Source: Scilla litardierei (taxonomy: Eukaryota > Streptophyta > Magnoliopsida > Asparagales > Asparagaceae). Taken from it: 64,000 nucleotides of DNA. How positions within the stretch are numbered: position 1 is the stretch's first letter; each line of letters opens with the position of its first letter. Of this stretch, positions 19,611 through 29,880 are shown one piece after another. The translations under genes and the position numbers were made by a program. Location of the stretch: assembly GCA_030789695.1 (NCBI GenBank), contig CM061142.1, positions 46,503,987-46,567,986 of the forward strand, given 5' to 3'. The notes beneath the pieces were generated by a model. The model had not been told where the DNA came from. It saw only the letters and a program-made list of their open reading frames with translations, and made no database searches.

Positions 19611-20969
19611 CCAAACTTCATTCCTCTCGAATTGAATGAGCTCCTCCTCCATGGCTAAGATCCAAGCGCTATCTTCGCATGCTTCATTAATATTCTTTGG
19701 CTCTATCGATGAGGCAAATGCACAATTTGCGAAGTGGTGGACTTGTGATCTCGTCTTGACACTATCTTGAATATTGCCAATGACTTGCTCATGGGGATGG
19801 TCACGAACGGTATGAAGCCGTTTGGGAATACCTTGATCACTAGGAACATTCTCAACAACTTCATTAGTTGGGTTAGTCTCAATAGAATCAATAGAATCAT
19901 TAGACTTAGAATTATCAAATGAATCACATATAACATCCAAAGAATCATTATCATTTGAAATTCTAGTTGGAACAAATCCTTCATTAAATGAGACATGAAG
20001 CGACTCCTCGATCGTTGAGGTTCGTTTGTTGAATATCCGGTAGGCTTTGCTACGCGAAGAATATCCAACAAAAATCCCCTCATCGGATCTTGGATCGAAT
20101 TTGTCCAAACTACCATATGTGTTCTTAATAAAACATTTCGAACCAAAAACACGAAAATGTTTAACTTGAGGCAACCTACCAAACAACAATTCATAACAAG
20201 TTTGTTTAGTGCCGGGCCTCAAAAGTATTCTATTAAACACATAGCAAGCGGTGTGTACCGCTTCCGCCCAAAATTGATGGCCAAGTTGGCTATCATCAAG
20301 CATAGTGCGAGCACACTCCACTAGCGTCCTATTCTTTCTCTCAACTACACCATTTTGAGGAGGTGCACGAGGGAAAGAGAAGGTGTGAGTAATACCAACT
20401 TCATCACAAAATGTCTCAAAAGACTCATTCTCAAATTCACCTCCATGATCACTACGAATAGTGACAATGGTGGTTCCTAAGAGATTTTGTACTTTCTTAA
20501 CAAAAATTGTGAAGTTTTCAAAAGCTTCATTTTTATTACACAATGAAAATACCCAAGTAAATCTTGAATAGTCATCTACGATGACAAGTCCATACCTTGC
20601 ATTTCCTAAGGAAGCTACTCTAGTTGGCCCAAATAAATCTAGATGTAATAGCTCTAGTGGCCGTTTAGTAGAGATGCTTTTCTTAGGTTTAAATGAAGAT
20701 TTAGGAAGCTTGCCGCGTTGACAACAATCACAAAAACTTTTCTTTTCAAAAACAAGCTTCGGAAAACCTTTAATAGAATTCAATTTTGAAAGCTTATATA
20801 GTGTTCCAAAGTTCACATGTCCAAAGCGTCGATGCCATAAGTGTTGTTCACTTGTGTTGGCAACGAGACATTGTTCATATGACTTAGGAAGATCCAAAAT
20901 ATAAATGTCTTTACGACGAGTTCCGGAAAATAATAATTTTTCATTATCCTTTCTTAAAATATGACACAA
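19611..20969 (-). pseudogene. COP-A integrase and start of RT
   Basis: Copia integrase with the zinc-binding start HLWHRRFGHVN...CDCCQRGK, the core acids in LHLDLFGP, IRSDHGGEFEN and PPQNGVVERKNRT, and the C-terminal FGSKCFIKN and GIFVGYSS motifs. It then enters the RT at [22 protein letters not shown], where TEK-1 inserted (target duplication 19606-19610). It continues in the same frame from the protease segment across a TGA (20970-20972) where COP-B has Gly. The codons after 19610 belong to the TEK-1 LTR. Confidence 0.92.
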
Positions 20970-21284
20970 TCATTTCGCAAAGCTAACTTTGTAACCTTTG
21001 TCACAAAGCTGACTTATTGAAATAAGATTATGATTTAAACCACTAACAAGATAAACATCACTAATTAATGGTTTAGAAGGGTTACCGACTTTACCAACAC
21101 CTATGATGGTTCCGCTCTCGTTGCCTCCAAATACGACGCGGTTTCCATTCGCAATGGGAACCACTCCGGAGAGCAAACGAGCGTCACCCGTCATGTGTTT
21201 GGAGCACCCGCTATCGAGTATCCAATTCCCTTTGGAGCTAAATTTAAATTCGTTGCTCCTTTTCTTTTTCTTTTCCTTGAGTAC
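20970..21284 (-). pseudogene. COP-A protease
   Basis: Copia aspartic protease with WILDSGCSKHMTGD as the active-site region, then IANGNRVVFGG, DVYLVSGLNHNLISISQLCD. It is preceded by a Lys-rich link (KEKKKKRSN) and has no ATG near its start, so it is made as part of Gag-Pol. It is in a different frame from gag by +2. A TGA at 20970, against Gly in COP-B, breaks it from integrase. Confidence 0.88.
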
Positions 21285-21343
21285 CTAAAGATAGATAAGT
21301 TCATATCATGGTACCCAAGGTCATTGGGTCCAAGGGATTAGAC
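21285..21343 (-). other. Gag-pol junction of COP-A: frame change or candidate 59-nt intron
   Basis: The gag frame ends WTWLPKV-TAA and the pol frame opens 50 bases later. On the minus strand CCAAAG|GTCTAATCC...CTATCTTTAG|GTACTCAAGG has GT-AG ends, and removing 59 nt joins the two frames without a stop. COP-B keeps the same ends and the same length (42480-42538). 59 nt is shorter than most plant introns, so frameshifting is an equal or better explanation. Confidence 0.4.
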
Positions 21344-23581
21344 CTTTGGAAGCCAAGTCCAAGTGGACTTAGACTTCCCCACATAATTCTTACTATGCAC
21401 AACATCCGAAAAATAAGCATTCATATATATTTGTTTTTCGTCCATGCTTGTGTCCTTTGGGCTCCAAATAGTGAAAATTTTGGGAGCCATCATCCTATTG
21501 GGTGCATGCATACGACGTTGATTTCTACGTGATGCATGTTGTGGATAGGCATACGGGACATGATGGAATGGTGCACGATGAGAATTATTCATATGATGAG
21601 GTGGGTGTACATATGCATGTGTGGAAACACGTGCGTGAGGGTGTCTCACTTGGTGTGCACGTGCCCGGGAATGTGTTGCATAAAAATCATCATAAGTGTG
21701 AGACGGTGGAGTAGGACGTGTGTTCCTACGTGGCATGGTATTGGTGTACATGTAAGCATGCCCCTTCTTTGGAGGTCCACCCAAAGTGGGTTTCTTTCCG
21801 AAAGAGGGTGTGGATGAGGTGGAAGCACCATTGGAAGATGAACTTCCAATAGAGTGTTTGCTCCCACTCGTTGAGGCTTCGGAAGTTGGCCTAACAAAAG
21901 TAGTGACCGACTTGGATGAATTTCCCATCATATACCCCAAGCCAATGTGGTGTTTGGCCGGAAGTAAATCTTTTAGGATATTATCCAAATGGCCTTTACC
22001 CTTGTTGAATTCGTTGATTCGGCCCAATGTGTTCTCATATTTCTCTTTGAGAGAACGCAAAGAAGTATCCAAAGTGGATATTTGCGAAGTGAGCACATAA
22101 ACACGAGATTTAAGATTCTCGTTCTCAATACTCAAAGTCGAGTTTTGAGAAGTTAAATCCGCTATCTCATGTTCTTCCGCATCCTCAATGCTAGCATGTT
22201 CAAGTTTAGATTTGAGATTCACAATCTCATTTCTTAACTCTTCAACAACGGTGTCGTTGTTGGTGATGATAGTCTTAGGCGATGTTTGAATGCTAGCTAG
22301 GTCATCTTTTACCTTAGTATATCTATTTACTAACTTAGTGTATTTTGACCATAGTTGAGTGTTAGCATCCCTAAGATCATCCATCGTTACCTCATCGCTT
22401 TCTTCATCACTATCATCGGAAGAGGAGGATCCTTGATCGTGCTCCTCTCTTGCCATGAAGCACATGTGTGCTTGCTCCACTTGCTCATCATCCGACTCTC
22501 TGCTTGAGGAATCCTCGGAGTCGGTGAAGGTAGCTCCGACAAGTCCCTTCTTGTTTCCTTTCGTGTACTTCTTGGACTTGTTATACTTTGGCGCCTTCCA
22601 CTTCTCCTTGTGCTTATTGAGGGGACACTCCGCTTTCATGTGTCCCGGCTTATTACACTTGAAACACAAAGGAGAGGAAGAGGCGTTAGTAGAACCAAAT
22701 TTAGCTTTGTTCTTGAAGTTACCTTTTCGGAAGAAACGGTTGAACTTCTTGGCCATGAGTGCCATGGAATCCAAGTCCAACTCGTTTTCCGATTCTTCAT
22801 CATCGGTAGAGGTGGATGAAGCCGCCTTGAATGCAATCGCCTTTTTCTTAGGCGCATCTAGGTTCAAATATGACTTCATCTTTTCTTGTAGCTTCACCTT
22901 GCTATCTTTGCGTACCTCGTATGACATCAAGGTACCCATTAGTTGAACTACGGTATATTTGTCCATGTCATTACCTTCCTCGATGGCGAAGGTACGTTTT
23001 TCCCAAGAAGAGGGAAGTCCTTCAATAAGCTTTAAGCACTTCTCCTTTTGAGTGTGGGTCTTGCCGAGGGCCTCTAACTCGTTTATTATGTCAACGAAGC
23101 GAGCGTAATATTCTTTCATCTTCTCGCCCTGTTGCATATGAAACATTTCGTAATCTTTGGTTACGACTACGAGTTTAGAGTCTCTTACCCTACTCGTCCC
23201 TTCATGTAGAATGAGGAGGGAGTTCCAAATTTGATATGCACTCTTACATGTGCATATCTTATTGAAATCCTCGGGCTCCAATGCACATTGCAAGGTGTTC
23301 ATTGCCTTGGCATTGCTTACCTCCGCGGCGACCTCCGCGGTAGTCCATTTCTCAAAATCTTCTTCTTCGGGTTCAATATACTCCTTCATTGTAGTTCTCC
23401 ATAAAGATGCACTTCGGAGGAAGGTTTCCATCCGACACTTCCAGTACCCGTAGTTGGTACCGTTGAAGAGTGGAGGCCTCGTAGAGGAATGTCCTTCCAT
23501 CACGGAAGATGCTCCTTCACGGTTCCTGAAGGTGTTATAGTTGGAAGGTGGACGCACGGTCTTGTTGTCGTTGGCAGACAT
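21338..23581 (-). CDS. COP-A Gag (747 aa, Sirevirus type)
   Basis: An intact ORF with ATG at 23581, 12 bases inside the primer site. Residues 35-230 are the copia Gag core (FNGTNYGYWKCRMETFLRSA, YARFVDIINELEALGKT). A zinc knuckle CFKCNKPGHMKAEC is at 306-319, an acidic linker follows, and about 410-560 form a long heptad-rich coiled coil. The last 120 residues are rich in His, Arg and Pro (HPHARVSTHAYVHPPHH). The coiled-coil extension is typical of Sirevirus Gag. It is unbroken, so it could still supply Gag in trans. Confidence 0.93.
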   Translation of the reverse strand: MSANDNKTVRPPSNYNTFRNREGASSVMEGHSSTRPPLFNGTNYGYWKCRMETFLRSASLWRTTMKEYIEPEEEDFEKWTTAEVAAEVSNAKAMNTLQCALEPEDFNKICTCKSAYQIWNSLLILHEGTSRVRDSKLVVVTKDYEMFHMQQGEKMKEYYARFVDIINELEALGKTHTQKEKCLKLIEGLPSSWEKRTFAIEEGNDMDKYTVVQLMGTLMSYEVRKDSKVKLQEKMKSYLNLDAPKKKAIAFKAASSTSTDDEESENELDLDSMALMAKKFNRFFRKGNFKNKAKFGSTNASSSPLCFKCNKPGHMKAECPLNKHKEKWKAPKYNKSKKYTKGNKKGLVGATFTDSEDSSSRESDDEQVEQAHMCFMAREEHDQGSSSSDDSDEESDEVTMDDLRDANTQLWSKYTKLVNRYTKVKDDLASIQTSPKTIITNNDTVVEELRNEIVNLKSKLEHASIEDAEEHEIADLTSQNSTLSIENENLKSRVYVLTSQISTLDTSLRSLKEKYENTLGRINEFNKGKGHLDNILKDLLPAKHHIGLGYMMGNSSKSVTTFVRPTSEASTSGSKHSIGSSSSNGASTSSTPSFGKKPTLGGPPKKGHAYMYTNTMPRRNTRPTPPSHTYDDFYATHSRARAHQVRHPHARVSTHAYVHPPHHMNNSHRAPFHHVPYAYPQHASRRNQRRMHAPNRMMAPKIFTIWSPKDTSMDEKQIYMNAYFSDVVHSKNYVGKSKSTWTWLPKV

Positions 23582-23592
23582 AGCTGAGTATC

Positions 23593-23606
23593 TGGCTCTG
23601 ATACCA
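23593..23606 (-). promoter_or_regulatory. COP-A primer-binding site, initiator Met tRNA
   Basis: Minus-strand TGGTATCAGAGCCA, two bases inside the 5' LTR, complementary to the 3' end of plant initiator tRNA-Met. This is the standard primer of copia elements. Confidence 0.95.
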
Positions 23607-23608
23607 AA

Positions 23609-25351
23609 TGTAATGCCCTACCAGCTACTGCACAAGTACTAGAGGGGGGGTGAATAGTACTTTAAAATAATAAGGCGTATAATTCCAAATTAAATTGCAA
23701 ACAACTACCAAATCAATTTGCGGAAGCTTAAATTGAATGACAACAATGAAATTAACAATGCTAACAAACGATGTTAATGGGTTCGGATCCACCCAAGTCT
23801 CCCCGACTTGTTCCCGGTGATCCTACGTCCCAACCACCTGGATCCCCTCCGGATACTTGAGTTAGAAACCCTAACTCAAGATTTCCACTATGAATATCTT
23901 GTGAAAAACCTTCACAAGATCAAATCATACATGCAATGGCAAAGTGAATCCCACAACCCGGGATCACAAACTTCTCTCACAACCGAGAGAGCCAATAAGC
24001 AATATAAAAGAGTTTAGATGAAATAAATACTCTTACCACAAAATCCTATACCTTGAGTTTTTCTTACCCAATAGGTGGAATGAAGGATTTGAGGAAGATG
24101 AAGTCACCAAGCCCTAGCACAAAGGAAATGAGCAGCAATGGGTGCCTAGGGAAGAGTTGGAGACTTGGATCAAGCAATGGCTTGAAAAGCTCACCAAGAA
24201 CAAGCTTCTCTCTAGATCTAGAAATGAGAGAGAATGGGTTTCTTGTGAGGAAGAGAGCTTTAGATTTGAGGGAGAATAGCTATCTCTTTTTATCTCAATG
24301 AATCTCTTAATGGAAGCTCTTTTTTTTTGATGGAAATGACCTAGGTTCGTATTTATAGGAACCCAAAAACACAAGTTAGGTCATTCTCCAATGGATAGAA
24401 ATCTGGGAGAATTAGTCGGTCAAAGAACAATCACTGACCGACTAGTTTATCAACTAGTCGGTCAGCCAAACAACGTGGACCGACTAAGAGTAGATCTGAG
24501 AAGAAATATAATTTCAGACCTAGAAATCTAGTCGGTCTAAGAACACTTTCTGACCAACTAGTTTCACAACTAGTCGGTCAGTCAATGAACGTAGACCGAC
24601 TAAGAGGCAAAATAACTTAGTCTGAATGCAAAGTGACTTAGTCGGTCCAAGAACAAAAGTTGACCGACTAGATTGTCAACTAGTCGGTCATCAAACGTTC
24701 TTAGACCGACTAACGGTAAACAGTAGCTCAGGAGAAATTTAGAGTGAACAGTAAGTCACAACTAGTCGGTCGGAGAAGCATCACTGACCGACTAGTTCAC
24801 AAACTAGTCGGTCGGTGAGTCAACGTAGACCGACTAACTGTAAACAGTAAAGTCCAAGAAATTAAGGAATCAAACTAGTCGGTCCAAGAACAGTTGCCGA
24901 CCGACTAGATCACCATCTAGTCGGTCAGTACTTGTTCTTGTACTAACTAACATGCACAACAAAGTCCGAATCGAAGCGCGACGCTTCGAGGAAGCTAGAA
25001 TGAACTTGTGCAAGGATCCTAGAGCTACGAAATGAGCGTAATGAAGATAGAAACATAAGATATACTCAAGGCTTAACATTCTATCAATCGAAACTAAAAG
25101 ACTATAAATAAAACCTTAATAAACGGTCTTTGAGAGCTTCGATTGAATCTTCATAACTTCCAAAGCGTTGCAGGAGCTTCAACGAAGCTTTAGGCTTGAA
25201 TACGAGCTTTTGGAAGTGTTGAGATGTCGCTTTGAATATTCTCGTGAAATTGGCGACGATCTCCAATACTGCGCTCACAAATTGTTAGTTCATGAATTAT
25301 TTATGTTTGCTCATCATCCAAAACCAAATCTGGGGAGTCCAATATTCAACA
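23609..25351 (-). repeat. COP-A right (5') LTR
   Basis: 1743 bp, the partner of 3053-4800. It holds the palindrome array 24412-24951, TATAAATA on the minus strand at 24350-24357, and the leader hairpins at about 23801-23997. There is no gene in it. Confidence 0.95.
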
Positions 25352-25525
25352 GGACTCTCCTAAAACATCGTCCTGTGTAAGTCGAAGGGCTACCCCTTTG
25401 CTACTGAACGACTCTCCTAAAGGTCGTCAGTTGTAAGTCAAAGGGACACCCCTTCGCTACTGAACGCCTCTCCCAAAACTTCATCAGCCATAAGTCGAAG
25501 GGCAGTCCCTTCGTCACTGAATGAC
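25352..25525. repeat. Continuation of the 56/57-bp satellite
   Basis: About three more units (anchors CTGAAC near 25403 and 25459, a degenerate one near 25516), starting with GGACT, the second copy of the COP-A target site. This shows that COP-A landed inside the array. Confidence 0.88.
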
Positions 25526-25657
25526 TGATGCTCCCGAAACTTACACATATAAGCCACCTAGAAATGGCACAAATGCCAAGGGCTAGATGTATCCTAAATG
25601 CGAATTCTCGGCATTTTATGCAAGCGTACGATGTCAAGTAATAGTATAAAAGATTAT
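25526..25657 (-). repeat. Second start of the X-type LTR
   Basis: TGATGCTCCCGAAACTTACA... parallels TGATGACACGTCCAAAACTT at 1581, and GCAAGCGTACGATGTCAAG with TAGTATAAAAGAT parallels 1676-1705. There is no primer site between it and the satellite. It is cut by TEK-2 at 25658. Confidence 0.6.
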
Positions 25658-27037
25658 TGTCATGCCCCGCTTCCCAAAACGACGGAAACGAGACGTGACT
25701 AAGGTCCACATGGGCCGGAGCTGTGAGGCTCAGACCCAATAAGCGTTTGTAGGGATACCATTTAAAGATTTACAGGTTCTTGCATTTATAAAATTTGTAA
25801 CAATAATAATAAAATACTCGAAAGGAAATTTGCATTCATTTTATTCCATCAAGATATCCAGAAGTACAAGAGTCTAAAAATGAAAGTAAAGCCCAGCATA
25901 GGTATAACAACAGAAGGTAAACTAATGGTGCAAGCACCCAACCTAGGCAGAAAAAGTAATCGGTACTACGCACCCGAACTAGAAAGCGATAAAAACTTCT
26001 GAGGATCAGCAATAGGGTAGTAGCTCTAGGACTGGTCCTTGTCAGGAAAGTACTCCGGATCAACGTTCTCCGGCTCCACGTCCTCAGGTAGCTCTGGCTC
26101 GTTCATGTACTCTGGCTCGATACCTGACGTATAACACCCAAGAGAAAATGAGCTGTACGTCAGGTAAAGTCTACAAGGAAAGGTTAGACTCTACTGCAAG
26201 TGTGAAACAATTTACTAAACAATGTTTTACTGGTTGAATTACATGCAGTTGCGATGATATGGCATTTATACTATGCAAGAAGTAAAGCGATACAGGAAAG
26301 TAAATGGGACAGGCAGTAGCAGCAGCGTGTGCCACTGGCTATGGGACTAAAATAGACCGGACAGGACAAGACAAGAAGTACCGTGTGTGTCACGAGGGGT
26401 TCACGACTTATGGTTTAAGGGCGACCAGACCCTCTCTACATGTGACCACTCAACCCTACCCCAAACCCGAGTGCTCAAGACAAGACAACACAGAGATCAC
26501 TTTCGCTTGGAGAGCATCTGTAACGCCCGTAGGCATTTTCTAACACGGAGATCACTCTTGCTTGGAAAGCATCTGAAACACCCGTAGGCTTTTTGTAACA
26601 CAGAGATCACTCTCGCTTGGAGAGCATCTGAAAAGCCCGTAGGCTTTTTGTAACATTGCATGACATGACAATTTATAAGGAGTTGTTCATTCTAGGGGGT
26701 CCACACGCACGCACACACAGATAGAACTTAGGGTATCAGTTGTTGTTGTTTGTGTTTAGACTTCGTCGTCAAGTCTAAACTGTCAAGGGGGTCATGGACG
26801 CTATTATTTCACGTCCGGTTATCTTTAGTCGTACTTTTACAGTTTAAGAACAGATGGCCTAAACATGGCCGAAAGTACGCAAGTGAGAAACACTTGCCTG
26901 CGGTAGCGAGTGCGTCGTCGGTCTGGAGCGTCTCGTCACAGCGGCGCGCTGGCGAGGGCCCGTCTGAAACGGGACAACGGCGATGTCAGATCGCATTTTT
27001 CATCAATCCTATTATGGTAAGTTTCTAAGTTCAACGG
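25658..27037 (-). repeat. TEK-2 left LTR, first part
   Basis: It aligns with 61908-63340 and stops at AACGG (27033-27037), the COP-B target site. It contains three copies of a 55-bp repeat (26493-26656) and leader hairpins TTTAGACTT/AAGTCTAAA (26755-26779). It has no gene. Confidence 0.9.
26493..26656. repeat. 55-bp tandem repeat in TEK-2 left LTR (three copies)
   Basis: The unit is GAGATCACTCTCGCTTGGAG, then AGCATCTGAAACGCCCGTAG, then GCTTTTTGTAACACA. The right LTR has four copies (62739-62956), so copy number changed after insertion. Confidence 0.85.
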
Positions 27038-28911
27038 TGTAATGCCCTGCTAAGTTACTGCACAAGTACTAGAGGGGGGTGAATAGTACTTTAAAATAAA
27101 TAAGAGGCTAATTCCTAATTACTTGCAAACTCTACCAAACAAAGCGGAAAATGCGGAAATGTAAATGTTAGACAACAAAGAAAACAATCGCAAACAACGA
27201 TATTACTGGGTTCGGATCCACCCAAGTCTCCCCGACTTGTTCCCGGTGATCCTACGTCCCAACCACCCGGATCCCCTCCGGATACTTGAGTTAGAAACCC
27301 TAACCCAAGATTTCCACGATGAAATACTTGTGAAAAACCTTCACAAGTCAAATCATACACAAAGTAATTTATGACTCCCACAACCCGGGATCACAACCAC
27401 ACTCTCACAACCGAGAGTGAAACTTACAATAAGAATTGAAATGAAATAAGAAACTTCTTACCGACAAAATACCTATGCCTTGAGTAATGCTTACGAATTA
27501 GGGCAAGGATGATTTTGAGGAAGAAGAAGTGGCACCAAACCCTAGCTCCAAGATGTAGATCAGCGATGGAGAGCTATGGGGATGTTGGTGACCTAGAATC
27601 AAGCACTTGGCTTGGAAGGCTTCACACTCAATGAATCTCTCTTTGGAAGTAAGAGTGGGGAGAGATTATTGAATGGAATGAAAGAGCTTTGAATGAGCTT
27701 GGAATGATTTCTCTTGATCTCTAAACTTGCAATAATATCAGCCTTGACTGCAATGAATGCAGCCCATCAAGTATATATAGGTTAGAGGAGAGAGAGAAAG
27801 AAAAACGTTTCAATTAATGCTCCAACGGCTCTTTTCTGAACTCAACTAGTCGGTCAAAGAATAACTACCGACCGACTAGTTCATCAACTAGTCGATCGGT
27901 CAATCAACGTATACGGACTAATGAGTGAACAGAGAAAAGGTCAAAGCACAGACAAAAGGAACTAGTCGGTCCAAGAAGATTAGCTGACCGACTAGTTTCA
28001 CAACTAGTCGGTCGGTTACTCAACTGAGACCGACTAACAGCTAAAACAGAAGTCTGAGCACAAATTGACTCAGTCGGTCCAAGAACAAATGTTGACCGAC
28101 TAGTTCATCAACTAGTCGGTCGCCAAATGAGCATAGACCGACTAACGATAAACAGTAAGTCAAGTAAAAATTGGCATGTACAGTAAAACTCAACTAGTCG
28201 GTCCAAGAAGAAAAGTTGACCGACTAGTTCATCAACTAGTCGGTCGATCAATGAACACAGACCGACTAATGATAAACAGTAGCTCAGGCTCAAATGTGCA
28301 TGTACAGGGAAAGCTCAACTAGTCGGTCACAGAAGCATCACTGACCGACTAGTTCACAAACTAGTCGGTCGGTGAGTCAACTTAGACCGACTAACTGTAA
28401 ACAGCAAAGAGCTTGAAAATGACTGACTGAAACTAGTCGGTCCAAGAAGCTTTACCGACCGACTAGATCACCATCTAGTCGGTCAGTTCTTCTTCTTGAA
28501 CCAACTAACATGCACAAGAAGTCCCGAATCGAAGCGAGATGCTTCGGGAAAGATTGTATGGACTTCTACTAAGATCCTAGAGCTAAGATATGAGCGTTAT
28601 GAAGATTTAAACCGTAAGACCTACTCAAGGCTTAACATTCTACGAAAGAAGCTTAAAGACTATAAATTAAACTTGACGATACCGTCTTCAATAGCTTCAA
28701 TCGAATCTTCATGACTTCTAAAATGGTCCATACGCTTCAACGAAGCTTTAGGCATACGATCACGTGCTTTGAGAAGTCTTGAGACGTCGTAGTTGATATT
28801 CATATGAATTTGGCGACGATCTCCATAACTGCGCTCACAAAGTGTTAGTTCACGATATATTTATGTTTGTTCATCATCCAAAACCAAATCTGGGGAGTCC
28901 AATATCCAACA
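27038..28911 (-). repeat. COP-B left (3') LTR
   Basis: It has six palindrome modules at 27845-28508, minus-strand TATATATA at 27772-27779, and leader hairpins at about 27223-27420 with the same loops as COP-A. The hairpin at about 27289-27313 has one stem mismatch (CTAACCCAAG). There is no gene. Confidence 0.94.
27845..28508 (-). promoter_or_regulatory. U3 palindrome array, six modules (COP-B left LTR)
   Basis: The same four-site module as COP-A with one more copy; a few half-sites are mutated (CTAGTCGATC, GGACTAATG). The right LTR copy is 45613-46278. Confidence 0.85.
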
Positions 28912-29236
28912 TTCTCCCCCTTTTTGGTGATGACAAACCAACATAAATAATAATCAAAAATAATAATTCAAATGAAATTTACTTACTCCCCCTGCATTGA
29001 TGACACGTTAGTTCCAAATTAAACAATAAGAATACGCATCAAGCAGACGAGTAAAGTATTTAAATGAGAATCGATTATTGAAATTTCGAATACCAAAAGT
29101 TGGTTATTGAAATATCGGATTTGAAAATCCATTTATATATCTTAACTCCCCCTGAATCTAACATATCAAATTAGATTCTTGGAATAATGCTTTAAATTAT
29201 CATTTAGCACATCGTTATTATTATATCTCTCCCCCT
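28912..29236 (-). promoter_or_regulatory. Polypurine tract cluster (COP-B)
   Basis: Four minus-strand tracts at 28912-28925, about 28987-28992, 29146-29152 and 29230-29236, in the same order and with the same flanks as COP-A. 29237-29880 is the AT-rich 3' untranslated region. Confidence 0.85.
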
Positions 29237-29880
29237 TTGGCATTAGCAAAAAGAGCGGGAGGAGATCAACGACAACAACAATGGCTTCAAATAAAAGCAC
29301 GGGAGTCGTAGAAAACGACGACGGTTCAAGTGACACCAAAGAAAAAAATACGAATAAAATCAAGGCGTGTCAATGGTACCATAGTCTAAAATCGTAAAAC
29401 GAAATCATCAAAACTCAAATCAATTTTACGGATTGAGTTATGGAATATACTCTCCAATATCAACATTCTTGGTTAATTTAGTGCATGGAAAACAATTCTA
29501 TGTTTCCATAGAAGAAATTTCTATTAAACCAAGTTAATATCGTCGAGCGACGAAATCAAACATCAGAGACATAAAAAAATATAATGTGCACAATAGAATG
29601 AAATGTCAATGTCGATGTATATATAAAAAAAATATGAACCAGAGTACATCAAAAATATACATCACTGACATACAAAACATCGATCCAACGATCGGGGCAC
29701 AAAATACATCATCATATCAAACAGATATCAGAGTGTCACATAACATACAACATCATCAAAGTACATCAAAATACATCATCAAAATGATCCAAAAATCATA
29801 GCCACCCACACTAGCCTACCCAACATCTCTCACAACTAGATATGTCATCCAATGAGTATCGGGAGAGTCCTCAAAGAAGC

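Larger units (their letters stand above)
3053..25351 (-). mobile_element. COP-A: Ty1/copia Sirevirus-like retrotransposon, split by TEK-1
   Basis: The element is bounded by LTRs 3053-4800 and 23609-25351 that start TGTAATGCCC and end CAACA, with target duplication GGACT at 3048-3052 and 25352-25356. Without TEK-1 it is about 12.5 kb. Reading on the minus strand from the right, it holds: LTR, tRNA-iMet primer site, gag with a long coiled-coil tail, protease, integrase, RT/RNase H, a third ORF, a cluster of polypurine tracts, LTR. Long gag, third ORF and several polypurine tracts are marks of the Sirevirus genus. Defects seen are an in-frame TGA at the protease/integrase boundary, a one-base loss near the RNase H end, and the TEK-1 insertion. 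LTRs differ at about 12 sites by eye. Confidence 0.95.

Noticed and set aside
23593..23606. tRNA-like sequence (also 34237, 44791, 56396)
   Set aside because: These are short primer-binding sites complementary to tRNA 3' ends, not tRNA genes; no cloverleaf around them.
2509..25525. Satellite as centromeric repeat
   Set aside because: Only about 0.7 kb is visible and the units are diverged; nothing here shows centromere function.
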